Source: Streptomyces achromogenes
GTDB taxonomy: Bacteria > Actinomycetota > Actinomycetes > Streptomycetales > Streptomycetaceae
Assembly: GCF_030816715.1 (NCBI RefSeq)
Contig: NZ_JAUSYH010000001.1
Location: forward strand, 4,402,001 to 4,466,000
DNA length: 64,000 nt
Direction: 5' to 3'
Shown: piece after piece, positions 34,122 through 44,097 of the stretch
Layout: each line of letters begins with the position of its first letter
How positions within the stretch are numbered: position 1 is the first letter of the stretch
Program-made: the position numbers and the translations under genes
The notes under the pieces: model-generated
The model's input: the letters and a program-made list of their open reading frames with translations, nothing else
The model's database searches: none
Told to the model about the DNA's origin: nothing

Positions 34122-34363
34122 CCCGGCCCGGCGAGCAGCCGCCTCGGTCGGCGCGGAAGGCTCGGCCGGCGCGATCGGCCCGGACGGCTCGACCGACTCG
34201 ACCGGCTCGGTCACTCGCGGACGCGGCTCCCCTCCCGGGCAGCCCGTGCGCCGCCGACCGCCGTCCCGATGACCGTCCCGACGGACCGTCCCGACAGCCG
34301 TGCCGCTCGCCGTCCCGACGGCCATGGCCGTCGCCGTGCGGTACGCCCGTGCCGACGGCGGCT

Positions 34364-34388
34364 GTGGCCGGACGGGCCGTCCGGCCAC
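34364..34388 (-). terminator. Hairpin terminator after cydDC
   Basis: A perfect 25-nt inverted repeat, arms GTGGCCGGACGG and CCGTCCGGCCAC around one base, starting 11 bp beyond the cydDC stop. No T-run follows, as usual in Streptomyces. It sits between convergent genes and could serve both. Confidence 0.65.
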
Positions 34389-34398
34389 GGACGTCCGC

Positions 34399-37300
34399 TC
34401 ACGGTGCCGCAGCCAGGAGCTCCGCGGCTTCCTCCCGCTCGGTCATGCGGCGCAGCGGGCCCGCCACGGCGGTCAGCTCCGCGTACCGGCCGCGCTGCAC
34501 CACCCGGCCCCCGTCCAGGACGACCACCTCGTCCACCGCCTCGAGGCCGGCCAGCCGATGGGTGACGATCAGGGTCGTGCGGCCCTCGGTGGCGGCCAGC
34601 AGGTCGTGGGTGAGCGCGTCGGCGGTCGGCAGGTCCAGATGCTCGGCGGGCTCGTCGAGCACCAGGACCGGGAAGTCGGCGAGCAGTGCCCGGGCCAGCG
34701 CCAGCCGCTGCCGTTGGCCGCCGGACAGCCGGGCCCCGTGCTCGCCCACCAGGGTGTCGAGCCCGTCGGGCAGACCGTCGGCCCACTCCAGCAGCCGGGC
34801 CCGCGCCAGCGCGTCCCTCAGCTCCGCCTCGCTCGCCTCCTTCCGCGCCAGCAGCAGGTTCTCGCGGACCGAGCTGTCGAAGAGGTGCGCGTCCTGGGCG
34901 CACAGCCCGACGAACCGGCGCACGTCGTCGCCGTCCAGTGAGCGCGCGTCCACCCCGGCCAGCGTGTACGAGCCGGCGCCTGGGTCCAGGAACCGCAGCA
35001 GCACCTGCGCGAGCGTGGTCTTGCCGGAGCCTGAGACGCCCACGACGGCGATCCTGCGCCCCCGTGTCAGCGTGAGGTCGACGCCGTTGAGCGCGTCCCG
35101 GTCCTGCCCGGCGTGGCGGGCCGCCAGCCCCTGGACCACGAGCGGGAACGGCGACGCGGGCGTCTCGACGGGCCGCGCGGGTTCACGCACCGGTTCGGGG
35201 GAGTCCAGCACCTCGAACACCCGCTCCGCGCTCCGGCGCACCCGCTGGCGGTACCGCACGGCCGCGGGCAGTCCGAGCACGGCCTCGAAGGCGGCCAGCG
35301 GGGTCAGGACCACCACCGCCATGATCACACCGGCCAGCCGCCCGTCCGCGACCGCCCGGGCCCCCACGAGTGCCGCGGCCGTCACGGTGAGCCCGGACAC
35401 CAGCGCGGTCAGTCCGTCGCCGAGCGCGGTGGCGGTCGCGGTGCGTGAGGCGATCCGGGTGAGCACGGAGTCCGCCACGCGCACCCCGGCGATACGGGAG
35501 GGCAGGGCGCCCGCCACGGTCAGCTCGGCCGTGCCCGTGAGCAGGTCGGCCGTGCGGGCGGCGAGCGTGCCCCGGGCAGGGGCCAGCCGGCGCTCCGCGC
35601 GGCGCGCCACCGCGCCGGTGACCAGCGGGACCCCCACCCCGGCCGCCAGCAGCCCGGCGGCGAGGACGGCCCCGGCCTCCGGCAGCAGCCACGCCGTGAA
35701 GGCGACGGACCCCGTCGACACGACGACGGCGGCGCCGACGGGCAGCAGCCAGCGCAGCCAGTAGTCCTGGAGGGCGTCCACGTCGGCGACGAGTCGCGAC
35801 AGCAGGTCGCCGCGGCGCGTCGTGCGCAGCCCGGCGGGCGCCAGCCGCTCCAGCCGCCTGTAGACGGCCACCCGGGTGTCGGCCAGCATCCGCAGCACGG
35901 CGTCGTGCGACACGAGCCGCTCGGCGTACCGGAAGACCGCCCGCCCGATACCGAAGGCGCGGGTCGCCGTCACGGCCACCATCAGGTACAGCACGGGCGG
36001 CTGCTGCGAAGCCCGTGAGATGAGCCAGCCGGACGTGGCCATGAGGCCCACCGCGCTGCCGAGAGCCAGGCTGCCCAGCAGCAGCGCGAGGGCGAGCCGC
36101 CCGCGCCTCGCCCCGGCCATGGCACGAACCCGGGCGAGGACGCCGCCGCCGTTCCCGCCGCCGCTCCTGCCGCAGTTCCCGCCATCGCTCCCGTCGCCGT
36201 TCCCGCCGCAGTTCCCGTCGCGGTGCGTCCCGAGCGGACCCGGGACGGCCGCGACCGCCGTCTCCGCCGAAGGGGCTTGATCGTCCGCGAGGGCGGTCTT
36301 CAGGGAATGGCGCGCCACCTCCCCGGCCGCCGCGTCCGGCCCGGCTCCGGGGCCGGCCTCGGTCTCGGTCTCGGCTGTGATGTCGGCCCCGCCTCCGGCC
36401 GGCTCCAGCCGCACCACACGGTCCGCCACCGCGAGCAGCGCGGGCCGGTGCACGACCAGCAGCACCGTCCGGTCGGCCGCCAGCCGCCGCACGGCCGCCA
36501 CGACCTCCGCCTCGGTCTCCCCGTCGAGCGCCGCTGTCGGCTCGTCCAGCAACAGCACAGGTCGGTCCGCGAGGAACGCCCGGGCCAGCGCGAGCCGCTG
36601 CCGCTGCCCGGCGGACAGCCCGGCGCCGTCCTCACCGAGCACGGTGCCGGCCCCCGCGGGCAGGGCGTCGACGAACTCCCGCGCCCCCGCGTCCGCCAGC
36701 GCCCGCTGCACGTCCGCGTCGTCGGCACCGGGACGCGCCAGCCGGACGTTCTCGGCGATCGTCCCTGCGAAAAGGTGCGGGCGCTGGGGCACCCAGGCGA
36801 TCCGCGACCGCCACTGCTCCAGGTCGGCCTCTGCCAGGTCGACTCCCCCGGCGAGTACGCGGCCCTCGGCCGGCCGCACGAAACCTAGCAGCGTGTTCAG
36901 CAGGGTCGACTTGCCCGCGCCGCTCGGACCGACGAGCGCGACGGTCTCACCGGGCCGGACGGTGAAGGACGCGTGCGAGACGGCGTCGGTGGTCCGCCCG
37001 GGGTAGCGGACGCTCACCTCCTCGAAGGCCAGGCCGCCTCCGGTCACCGCGCCCGTGCCCGCCGCCGGCACCGCCGTCTCCAGTACCTCGAAGATCTCCT
37101 CGGCGGCCGCGAGGCCCTCGGCCGCCGCGTGGTACTGCGCTCCGACCTGCCGCAGCGGGAGATACGCCTCGGGGGCGAGCACGAGGATCACCAGCCCGAC
37201 GTACAGGTCCATCTCACCGTGCACGAGCCGCATGCCGATCGTCACGGCGACCAGGGCCACGGAGAGCGTCGACAGCAACTCCAGCGCGAACGACGAGATG

Positions 37301-38034
37301 AAGGCGATCCGCAGCGTCCGCATGGTCGCCTGCCGGTACTCACCGGTGATGCGGCGGATCGACTCGGCCTGTGCCTTGGCCCGCCCGAACACCTTCAGCG
37401 TGGGCAGGCCGGCGACGACGTCCAGGAAATGTCCCGACAGTCGGGACAGCAGCCGCCACTGCCGGTCCATCCGCGACTGCGTGGCCCAGCCGATCAGCAT
37501 CATGAAGACCGGGATCAGCGGCAGGGTCCCGACGATGATCGCGGCGGACACCCAGTCCTCGGTCACGATCCGCGCGAGCACCGCGACCGGCACGACCACC
37601 GCGAGACCCAACTGCGGCAGATAGCGCGAGAAGTAGTCGTCGAGAGCGTCCACGCCACGCGTGGCGAGGGCGACCAAGGACCCCGTGCGCTGCCCGGTGA
37701 GCCAGCCGGGTCCCAAGGCGGTGGCCCGCTCCAGCAGCCGACCTCGCAGCTCGGACTTCACGGCGGCGCTGGCGCGGTGCGCGGCGAGTTCGGTGAGCCA
37801 GGCGACCAGCGCACGGCCTGCCGCCACCGCCACCAACAGCACCAGCGGGGTGCGCAGTTCGGCGACCGCCATACCGTGCTGGAAGGCGCCGACCACCGCC
37901 TCGGCAATCAGCATCGCCTGCGCGATGACCAGCGCCGCCCCGACAGCGCCCAAGACGACGACCGCCACCAGGAAGAGGCGGGTGGCCCGGGCGTATCGCA
38001 GGAGACGCGGGTCGATCGGTTTCACGTGAAACAC
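34399..38034 (-). CDS. cydDC: Fused CydDC thiol-reductant ABC exporter
   Basis: A 1211-residue fusion of CydD (about 1-560) and CydC (about 640-1211), each with six membrane helices and an ATPase. Walker A sites are GPSGAGKSTLL and GVSGSGKTTLA; signatures LSAGQRQRLALARA and LSGGQRQRLALARA; Walker B LLLDEPTAALD and VLVLDEPAEHLD. The linker is a low-complexity Gly/Asn tract. CydDC exports cysteine/glutathione-like thiols and is needed to assemble cytochrome bd. The N-terminus MFHVKP is encoded by a perfect parS. It follows cydB by about 50 bp and probably belongs to the cydAB operon. Fusion is usual for Streptomyces. Confidence 0.96.
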   Translation of the reverse strand: MFHVKPIDPRLLRYARATRLFLVAVVVLGAVGAALVIAQAMLIAEAVVGAFQHGMAVAELRTPLVLLVAVAAGRALVAWLTELAAHRASAAVKSELRGRLLERATALGPGWLTGQRTGSLVALATRGVDALDDYFSRYLPQLGLAVVVPVAVLARIVTEDWVSAAIIVGTLPLIPVFMMLIGWATQSRMDRQWRLLSRLSGHFLDVVAGLPTLKVFGRAKAQAESIRRITGEYRQATMRTLRIAFISSFALELLSTLSVALVAVTIGMRLVHGEMDLYVGLVILVLAPEAYLPLRQVGAQYHAAAEGLAAAEEIFEVLETAVPAAGTGAVTGGGLAFEEVSVRYPGRTTDAVSHASFTVRPGETVALVGPSGAGKSTLLNTLLGFVRPAEGRVLAGGVDLAEADLEQWRSRIAWVPQRPHLFAGTIAENVRLARPGADDADVQRALADAGAREFVDALPAGAGTVLGEDGAGLSAGQRQRLALARAFLADRPVLLLDEPTAALDGETEAEVVAAVRRLAADRTVLLVVHRPALLAVADRVVRLEPAGGGADITAETETEAGPGAGPDAAAGEVARHSLKTALADDQAPSAETAVAAVPGPLGTHRDGNCGGNGDGSDGGNCGRSGGGNGGGVLARVRAMAGARRGRLALALLLGSLALGSAVGLMATSGWLISRASQQPPVLYLMVAVTATRAFGIGRAVFRYAERLVSHDAVLRMLADTRVAVYRRLERLAPAGLRTTRRGDLLSRLVADVDALQDYWLRWLLPVGAAVVVSTGSVAFTAWLLPEAGAVLAAGLLAAGVGVPLVTGAVARRAERRLAPARGTLAARTADLLTGTAELTVAGALPSRIAGVRVADSVLTRIASRTATATALGDGLTALVSGLTVTAAALVGARAVADGRLAGVIMAVVVLTPLAAFEAVLGLPAAVRYRQRVRRSAERVFEVLDSPEPVREPARPVETPASPFPLVVQGLAARHAGQDRDALNGVDLTLTRGRRIAVVGVSGSGKTTLAQVLLRFLDPGAGSYTLAGVDARSLDGDDVRRFVGLCAQDAHLFDSSVRENLLLARKEASEAELRDALARARLLEWADGLPDGLDTLVGEHGARLSGGQRQRLALARALLADFPVLVLDEPAEHLDLPTADALTHDLLAATEGRTTLIVTHRLAGLEAVDEVVVLDGGRVVQRGRYAELTAVAGPLRRMTEREEAAELLAAAP
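38019..38032. other. parS site at the start of cydDC
   Basis: Perfect GTTTCACGTGAAAC that also encodes codons 2-5 (FHVK) of cydDC. ParB binding would cover the start codon region. Confidence 0.93.
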
Positions 38035-38052
38035 CCTCTCCTCGACGGATGC

Positions 38053-38066
38053 GTTTCACGTGAAAC
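38053..38066. other. parS site between cydB and cydDC
   Basis: Second perfect GTTTCACGTGAAAC, 34 bp centre to centre from the previous site, in the cydB-cydDC spacer. Confidence 0.93.
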
Positions 38067-38085
38067 ACACCCTCAGTCCTCGGAC

Positions 38086-39090
38086 TCAGTGCACCGGCTC
38101 GGCGAGGTGCTGGGTGCCGATCCGCTTGCGGAACACCCAGTACGTCCAGCCCTGGTAGAGCAGGACGAGCGGGGTGGCGACGCCTGCGCACCAGGTCATG
38201 ATCTTCAGGGTGTACGGACTTGACGAGGCGTTGGTCACCGTCAGGCTCCAGTCCTCGTTGAGCGAGGACGGCATGACGTTCGGGAAGAGCGACAGGAAGA
38301 GCATCGCCACGGCGGCCACGATGGTCACGCCGGAGAGGGCGAACGACCAGCCCTCCCGCCCCGCCTGGTTCGCCACGAGGGCCGCGGTCAGCGCGGCGAC
38401 CGCCACGACGAGGGCTACCAGGCTCTTGGCGTCACCGCTGTCGATCTGCGTCCAGGCCAGGAAGACCAGCGCGAGGACGGCGGTCACCACTCCGACCTTC
38501 GACGCCAGCTTCCGGGCCCGCTCCCGGATGTCGCCCACCGTCTTGAGGGCGGTGAACACCGCCCCGTGGAAGGTGAACAGCGTCAGCGTCACCAGCCCGC
38601 CGAGCAGCGCGTACGGGTTGAGCAGGTCCCAGAAGCCGCCCACGTACTCGAAGTTCCGGTCGATCTTGACGCCTCCCACGATGTTGCCGAAGGCAACACC
38701 CCACAGGAACGCCGGGAGGAGCGAGGTCCAGAAGATCGCGGTCTCCCAGTTGCGCTGCCAGTTCTCCTCGGGCCGCTTGGCCCGGTACTCGAAGGCGACA
38801 CCGCGCACGATCAGGCAGACCAGGATGAGCAGCAGGGGCAGGTAGAAGCCGGAGAAGAGCGTGGCGTACCACTCGGGAAAGGCGGCGAACGTCGCGCCGC
38901 CCGCCGTCAGCAGCCACACCTCGTTGCCGTCCCAGACCGGCCCGATGGTGTTGATGAGCACCCTCCGCTCGGGCCGGTCGCGGGCGAGCAGCCTGGTGAG
39001 GATCCCGACCCCGAAGTCGAAGCCCTCCAGGAAGAAGTAGCCGGTCCACAGGACGGCGATGAGGACGAACCAGACGTCGTGCAGTTCCAT
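38086..39090 (-). CDS. cydB: Cytochrome bd oxidase subunit II
   Basis: A 334-residue membrane protein starting MELHDVWFVLIAVLWTGYFF, with FLEGFDFGVGIL, GPVWDGNEVWLL and repeated helices typical of CydB. With CydA it forms the bd-type quinol oxidase that reduces O2 at low oxygen. It lies about 20 bp after cydA and before cydDC. The ATG at 39090 fits the family; a longer open frame in the same phase reaches into cydA but is not coding. Confidence 0.96.
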   Translation of the reverse strand: MELHDVWFVLIAVLWTGYFFLEGFDFGVGILTRLLARDRPERRVLINTIGPVWDGNEVWLLTAGGATFAAFPEWYATLFSGFYLPLLLILVCLIVRGVAFEYRAKRPEENWQRNWETAIFWTSLLPAFLWGVAFGNIVGGVKIDRNFEYVGGFWDLLNPYALLGGLVTLTLFTFHGAVFTALKTVGDIRERARKLASKVGVVTAVLALVFLAWTQIDSGDAKSLVALVVAVAALTAALVANQAGREGWSFALSGVTIVAAVAMLFLSLFPNVMPSSLNEDWSLTVTNASSSPYTLKIMTWCAGVATPLVLLYQGWTYWVFRKRIGTQHLAEPVH

Positions 39091-39110
39091 GACTGTGCAG
39101 CTCCCTCGGC

Positions 39111-40619
39111 CTAGTAGGAGAAGGCCATCGGCTTGTCGGCGTCCTGGGGGTCGCCGCCGATCTTCGTGGGCGGGTTGAGGTCGGCCTCGGTGAGCTCGGG
39201 CGGGCCGGCCTTCACGTACTTGGCCAGCAGCTTGACCTCGACGACGGCGAGGACGGCGTACAGCGCGGTGAAGACGGTCATCGAGAGGAGGACCTCGCCC
39301 TGGGAGACTCCGGGGGAGACCGCGTCCCGGGTCTGCAGGACGCCGTAGACCACCCAGGGCTGGCGTCCCATCTCGGTGAAGATCCAGCCCCAGGAGTTGG
39401 CGATCAGCGGGAAGCCCAGGGTCCAGATCGCCACCAGCCAGTAGAGCCTGGTGAGCTTGGGGCCGAGCGCCTTCTTCCGGAACAGCACCACGTGCGGCAC
39501 CTCGTCCTCGCCGACCCTCAGGTGCTGCGGCAGCAGGAACTTGCGGCGGGTGAGCCAGAGCCCGGCCAGCCCGATGGTGAAGGAGGCCATGCCGAAGCCG
39601 ATCATCCAGCGGAAGCCCCAGTAGGCGACGGGGATGTTGGGCCGGTAGTCGCCGGGCCCGAACTTCTCCTGCTCGGCCTTGTTCACGTCGTTGATGCCGG
39701 GGACGTACGAGCTGAAGTCGTCGTTCGCGAGGAAGGACAGCAGACCCGGGATCTCGACGGCGACCGTGTTGTGGCCCTTCTCGACGTCGCCGTAGGCGAA
39801 GACGGAGAAGGGAGCGGGCGCCTCGCCGTCCCACAGTGCCTCGGCAGCCGCCATCTTCATCGGCTGCTGCTTGAACATCACCTTGCCGAGGACGTCGCCG
39901 CTGACCGCCGTGAGCAGACCGGCGATGACCACGGTGACCAGGCCCAGCCGCAGCGAGGTCTTCATCACCGGGATGTGCTTCCTGCGGTACAGGTGGAAGG
40001 CGGCGATGCCGACCATGAACGCGCCACCGGTGAGGAAGGCCGCGGACAGCGTGTGAAAGACCTGGGCGAGCGCGGTGTTCTGGGTGAGCACGGCCCAGAA
40101 GTCGGTCAGCTCGGCCCGGCCCTTCTTCTCGTTGATCCGGTAGCCCACGGGGTGCTGCATCCACGAGTTGGCCGCGAGGATGAAGTAGGCCGACAGGATC
40201 GTGCCGATCGAGACCATCCAGATGCAGGCCAGGTGGATCTTCTTCGGCAGCTTGTCCCAGCCGAAGATCCACAGACCGATGAAGGTGGACTCGAAGAAGA
40301 AGGCGATCAGGGCCTCGAAGGCGAGCGGGGCGCCGAAGACGTCGCCGACGAAGCGCGAGTAGTCGGACCAGTTCATGCCGAACTGGAACTCCTGCACGAT
40401 GCCGGTGACGACGCCCATCGCTATGTTGATCAGGAAGAGTTTGCCCCAGAACTTCGTCGCCCTGAGGTACTTCTCGTTCTCCGTGCGCACCCACGCGGTC
40501 TGCAGTCCGGCGGTCAGGGCCGCCAGGGAGATCGTCAGGGGGACGAAGAGGAAGTGGTAGACGGTGGTGATGCCGAACTGCCAGCGCGCCAGGGTCTCCG
40601 GCGCCAAAGCCAGGTCCAC
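39111..40619 (-). CDS. cydA: Cytochrome bd oxidase subunit I
   Basis: A 502-residue subunit carrying the hemes and the quinol-binding Q loop. Features: ALAPETLARWQFGITTVYHF at the start, the heme-ligand region, and GRQPWVVYG. First gene of cydA-cydB-cydDC. GTG start at 40619 with AAGGAG 8 nt upstream. A Rex operator lies 22 bp above the start, so expression should rise when NADH/NAD is high, that is at low oxygen. Confidence 0.97.
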   Translation of the reverse strand: MDLALAPETLARWQFGITTVYHFLFVPLTISLAALTAGLQTAWVRTENEKYLRATKFWGKLFLINIAMGVVTGIVQEFQFGMNWSDYSRFVGDVFGAPLAFEALIAFFFESTFIGLWIFGWDKLPKKIHLACIWMVSIGTILSAYFILAANSWMQHPVGYRINEKKGRAELTDFWAVLTQNTALAQVFHTLSAAFLTGGAFMVGIAAFHLYRRKHIPVMKTSLRLGLVTVVIAGLLTAVSGDVLGKVMFKQQPMKMAAAEALWDGEAPAPFSVFAYGDVEKGHNTVAVEIPGLLSFLANDDFSSYVPGINDVNKAEQEKFGPGDYRPNIPVAYWGFRWMIGFGMASFTIGLAGLWLTRRKFLLPQHLRVGEDEVPHVVLFRKKALGPKLTRLYWLVAIWTLGFPLIANSWGWIFTEMGRQPWVVYGVLQTRDAVSPGVSQGEVLLSMTVFTALYAVLAVVEVKLLAKYVKAGPPELTEADLNPPTKIGGDPQDADKPMAFSY

Positions 40620-40641
40620 GTCGCCGCTCCTTACTCACGCT

Positions 40642-40657
40642 TGTGAATGCGTTCACA
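40642..40657. promoter_or_regulatory. Rex operator upstream of cydA
   Basis: TGTGAATGCGTTCACA is an inverted repeat that differs by one spacer base from the S. coelicolor Rex operator TGTGAACGCGTTCACA. It lies within a longer imperfect palindrome, CTTGTGAATG-N6-CATTCACAAG. Rex, an NADH-sensing repressor, controls cydABCD in Streptomyces. Confidence 0.92.
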
Positions 40658-40789
40658 TTCACAAGCCATTATGCCGCACGGACTTTCGACATGAGAAGGG
40701 GGGTCCCCGCCCTGTCGCGGAAACCCCCCACACCCCACCTGAACAGCCGAAACGTACTGCCGACAGGCGCTGAACACCCGTACCGGGCG

Positions 40790-41869
40790 CTACAGCTCCT
40801 TACGGAAGCCCTCCGCCGCTTTCAGGAAGATGTCGTTCGCCTCGGTCTCGCCGATCGTCACCCGCACACCCTCGCCCGGGAACGGCCGCACCACGACGCC
40901 GGCCTGTTCGCACGCCCCAGCGAAGGCCGCCGTCTGGTCGCCCAGCCGCAGCCACACGAAGTTGGCCTGCGTCTCGGGCACCGTCCAGCCCTGCGCGCGC
41001 AGGGCCTCGACCACGCGCAGACGCTCGCACACCAGGGTGCCGACGCGGCCGAGCAGCGCGTCCTCGGCGCGCAGGGAGGCGATCGCGGCCTCCTGCGCGA
41101 GCTGGCTGACGCCGAACGGCACCGCCGTCTTGCGCAGCGCCTCCGCGACCGGCTCGTGGGCGATGGCGAAGCCCACCCGCAGACCGGCCAGGCCGTACGC
41201 CTTGGAGAAGGTCCGCAGCACGCACACGTTGGGCCGCTTGCGGTACAGCTCGACGCCGTCCGGCACCTCGGGGTCGCGGATGAACTCGCGGTAGGCCTCG
41301 TCGAGCACGACCAGCACGTCCCGCGGCACTCGGTCCAGGAAACGTTCCAGCTCGGCCCGCCCGACGACGGTGCCCGTGGGGTTGTTGGGGTTGCAGACGA
41401 AGATCAGCCGCGTCCGGTCGGTGATCGCGTCGGCCATGGCGTCCAGGTCGTGGACGTCCCCCGGCGTCAGCGGCACCTGCACGGCACGCGCGCCGCTGAT
41501 CCGCGTGATGATCGGGTACGCCTCGAAGGACCGCCAGGCGTAGATCACCTCGTCGCCGGGGCCGGAGGTCGCCTGGACGAGCTGCTGGGCGACGCCGACC
41601 GAGCCGGTGCCGGTGGCCAGATGCGCGGCCGGCACACCGAAGCGCTCGGAGATCTCGTTCACCAGCGCCGTGCAGGCCAGGTCCGGGTAGCGGTTGAAGG
41701 CGGCGGCCGCGGCCGTCACGCTCTCCATCACCCCGGGCAGCGGCGGATAGGGGTTCTCGTTGGAGGACAGCTTGTAGGCCACGGGACCGCCCGCCGCAGC
41801 CGGCCTGCCCGGCTTGTAGGTGGGGATACCCTCCAGCTCGGCGCGCAGCTTGGGGCTCGTCTCGCTCAC
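40790..41869 (-). CDS. hisC: Histidinol-phosphate aminotransferase
   Basis: A 359-residue class I/II aminotransferase. Starts [20 protein letters not shown] and has [31 protein letters not shown] and Schiff-base Lys in [15 protein letters not shown]. It converts histidinol phosphate and 2-oxoglutarate in histidine synthesis; some actinobacterial homologues act on aromatic amino acids (Pat), and no his operon is visible nearby, so the physiological substrate is open. GTG at 41869 with GGAGGA upstream defines the start. Confidence 0.88.
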   Translation of the reverse strand: MSETSPKLRAELEGIPTYKPGRPAAAGGPVAYKLSSNENPYPPLPGVMESVTAAAAAFNRYPDLACTALVNEISERFGVPAAHLATGTGSVGVAQQLVQATSGPGDEVIYAWRSFEAYPIITRISGARAVQVPLTPGDVHDLDAMADAITDRTRLIFVCNPNNPTGTVVGRAELERFLDRVPRDVLVVLDEAYREFIRDPEVPDGVELYRKRPNVCVLRTFSKAYGLAGLRVGFAIAHEPVAEALRKTAVPFGVSQLAQEAAIASLRAEDALLGRVGTLVCERLRVVEALRAQGWTVPETQANFVWLRLGDQTAAFAGACEQAGVVVRPFPGEGVRVTIGETEANDIFLKAAEGFRKEL

Positions 41870-42316
41870 CGCAGTCCTCCTCGTGACACCACCGGCTTCA
41901 ATACTGCTCACCTTATGAGGATTCGGCCCCGGTGCGAACAGCCGAGGAGCCGGTGACGGAGGACGGACAGGAGCGAGCGGCCCGTCCGGTCCCCTCGGGA
42001 CGCCAGGACCTCCGCGACTTCTGGGGACGAAGGCGGACGAAGGGGTGGACACCCGGGGGCGCGCCGTGCATATATCTATGCGCCGGTGGCTCACGCCGTG
42101 GCGCGCATCCCTCGTGCAGGTGAGTTGAGACCTCTTCGAAACATCGGTGCGTTGGCAGGCTCATCCGCGCCGACACGTCACGTCCTGGGGTTGAAACCGC
42201 CAACTGACTTTGTTTCTAGCGCACTTGACCCCCTATCGCCTTGCAGAAACGTGCCTGTCAATGCGTGCATATGCGTCCGCCCTACCCCACCGAATGAGCC
42301 CTACTATCGGCTCGCC
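41870..42316. other. Divergent intergenic region, hisC - lacI-type regulator
   Basis: About 450 bp, locally AT-richer than the genes (for example TGCATATATCTATGCG near 42067). It must contain both promoters and perhaps the regulator's operator. No coding sequence is supported. Confidence 0.45.
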
Positions 42317-43429
42317 ATGACAGCAGCAGGGAAGCACCAGGTGAGCCGCGCGGAAACCTCACGCCGAGGCAGCCGGCCGGGCCGGGCGGGCATCAGGGAC
42401 GTGGCCGCCGCCGCCGGAGTGTCCATCACGACCGTCTCGGACGCCCTCAACGGCAAGGGCAGGCTCCCCGACGCCACCCGACGCCATGTCCGCGAGGTCG
42501 CCGACCGACTGGGCTACCGCCCCTCCGCGGCCGCCCGAACCCTCCGTACCGGCAAGTCGGGCCTCATCGGCCTGACCGTGACCACGTACGGGGATGAACC
42601 TTTCACCTTCACCGAGTTCGCGTACTTCGCGGAGATGGCGCGGGCCGCCACGTCGGCCGCGCTGGCCCGCGGCTACGCACTCGTCATCCTCCCCGCGACC
42701 TCGCGCCACGACGTGTGGTCGAACGTCGCCCTGGACGGCACGGTCGTCATCGACCCCTCCGACCAGGATCCGGTGGTCAGCGAGCTGGTCCGGCAGGGTT
42801 TACCGGTCGTCTCCGACGGCCGCCCGGCCGGCACGCTCCCGGTCACCGCGTGGGTGGACAACGACCACGAGGCGGCCGTCCTCGACATCCTCGACCACCT
42901 GGCCGACGCCGGCGCCCGCCGCATCGGCCTGCTCACCGGCACCACGACCGACACCTACACGCACCTGTCGACCAGCGCCTACCTCCAGTGGTGCGAGCGG
43001 GTGGGCCAGGACCCCGTCTACGAGGCCTACCCCGCCCACGACCCGTGCGCGGGCGCCGTGGCCGCCGACCGACTGCTGGCCCGCCCGGACCGCCCCGACG
43101 CCGTCTACGGCCTGTTCGACCCCAACGGCACCGACCTCCTCGCCGCCGCCCGCCGCTACGGGCTGCGCGTCCCGGAGGAGCTGCTGATCGTCTGCTGCAG
43201 CGAGTCCACGGTGTACGCCAACACCGAGCCGCCCGTGACCACCCTCTCCCTCAAGCCGCGACGCATCGGGACGGCGGTGGTGCAGCTCCTCATCGACGCG
43301 ATCGAGGGCGTGGAGTCGGAACGGACGGTCGAGCAGGTGATACCGACCGAGCTGATGGTGCGCACGTCGTCCCAGCGCCGCCCGCCCCGCACGACGGTCA
43401 GCCCGCCCCGGGCACCCGAGAAGGGGTGA
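42317..43429 (+). CDS. LacI-family transcriptional regulator
   Basis: A 370-residue regulator. The N-terminal helix-turn-helix is clear: RAGIRDVAAAAGVSITTVSD, ALNGKGRLPDATRRHV. The sugar-binding-like core follows, with VIDPSDQDPVV, DNDHEAAVLDILDHLADAG and RRIGLLTGTTTD. The effector is unknown and no sugar-utilisation gene is adjacent, so the target may be elsewhere. The ATG at 42317 was selected because the helix-turn-helix starts soon after it. Confidence 0.92.
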   Translation: MTAAGKHQVSRAETSRRGSRPGRAGIRDVAAAAGVSITTVSDALNGKGRLPDATRRHVREVADRLGYRPSAAARTLRTGKSGLIGLTVTTYGDEPFTFTEFAYFAEMARAATSAALARGYALVILPATSRHDVWSNVALDGTVVIDPSDQDPVVSELVRQGLPVVSDGRPAGTLPVTAWVDNDHEAAVLDILDHLADAGARRIGLLTGTTTDTYTHLSTSAYLQWCERVGQDPVYEAYPAHDPCAGAVAADRLLARPDRPDAVYGLFDPNGTDLLAAARRYGLRVPEELLIVCCSESTVYANTEPPVTTLSLKPRRIGTAVVQLLIDAIEGVESERTVEQVIPTELMVRTSSQRRPPRTTVSPPRAPEKG

Positions 43430-43451
43430 GCGGGACGACCCGCCGGGGGGC

Positions 43452-43541
43452 GTGCGTGCCGAGTGGGTGCGTGCCGAGTGGGTGCGTGCCGAGCGGGTGC
43501 GTGCCGAGCGGGTGCGTGCCGAGCGGATGCGTGCCGAGCGG
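43452..43541. repeat. 15-bp tandem repeat, six copies
   Basis: Six copies of GTGCGTGCCGAGYGG in tandem (two with T, three with C, and one starting A), beginning 22 bp after the LacI-type gene. The period is a multiple of three and all frames are open, but it does not seem to be coding. Copy number is likely to vary. Confidence 0.9.
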
Positions 43542-44097
43542 GTGAACCCGGGGCGCGGGACTCGGTCCCGGGGTGGGCCGCGTCGCGTCAACGCCGGTGA
43601 GCGCGCAGCACGTACGGGCGTTTTCCGGCGGGCGGGCAACGCCTCGGACGACGGAGTGCCCGACGGCCCGTCAGACAGGGACCATGGTCCCGGCCGGCCG
43701 GTGCGGCAGACCCGGGCAGCTCTCCCGCTCTTCACTTGTCACGTTGCTTCACTTCGTCCTCTGTGGCCACCCGTCCTCAGCAGTCACCGAAGTCACATGC
43801 GCCCCGGCCGACGCACTGCGCCTCACCGGTCCCCCATCGGGCGCCGACCCCGCCGACCGGCGGAGCCATCCGGTGGTGCCGTGGTGCGGACACGGTGTGC
43901 GTGGGATGGGCGGGGACTGCCGAAGCCCGGGCCAATCGGGGCGAAAGCCGCGACGAACCGGAGCCGCGTCTCGATTCCCCACCCCTGGGTCATCACACGG
44001 CGCGATCCGCATTCCTATGATGGGCGCACGGCACCGCGGGCCGCTGCGACCAGGCAGCCCGAAGGGTGCAGATGCGGCGCGATGGTGGAGGGGTCTG
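43542..44097. other. Gap before the metallophosphatase gene
   Basis: About 550 bp with no convincing gene. An open frame exists through it in phase with the phosphatase, but codon use is not that of the downstream gene and no RBS supports it. It should contain the phosphatase promoter. Confidence 0.5.

Noticed and set aside
38086-40662. A single long open frame covering cydB and most of cydA.
   Set aside because: Only the CydB part (to 39090) is a real protein; upstream it is a shadow of cydA in another frame.
43573-44097. N-terminal extension of the metallophosphatase.
   Set aside because: The open frame continues upstream, but it has no RBS, and the ATG at 44098 has a good one; codon use is poor upstream.
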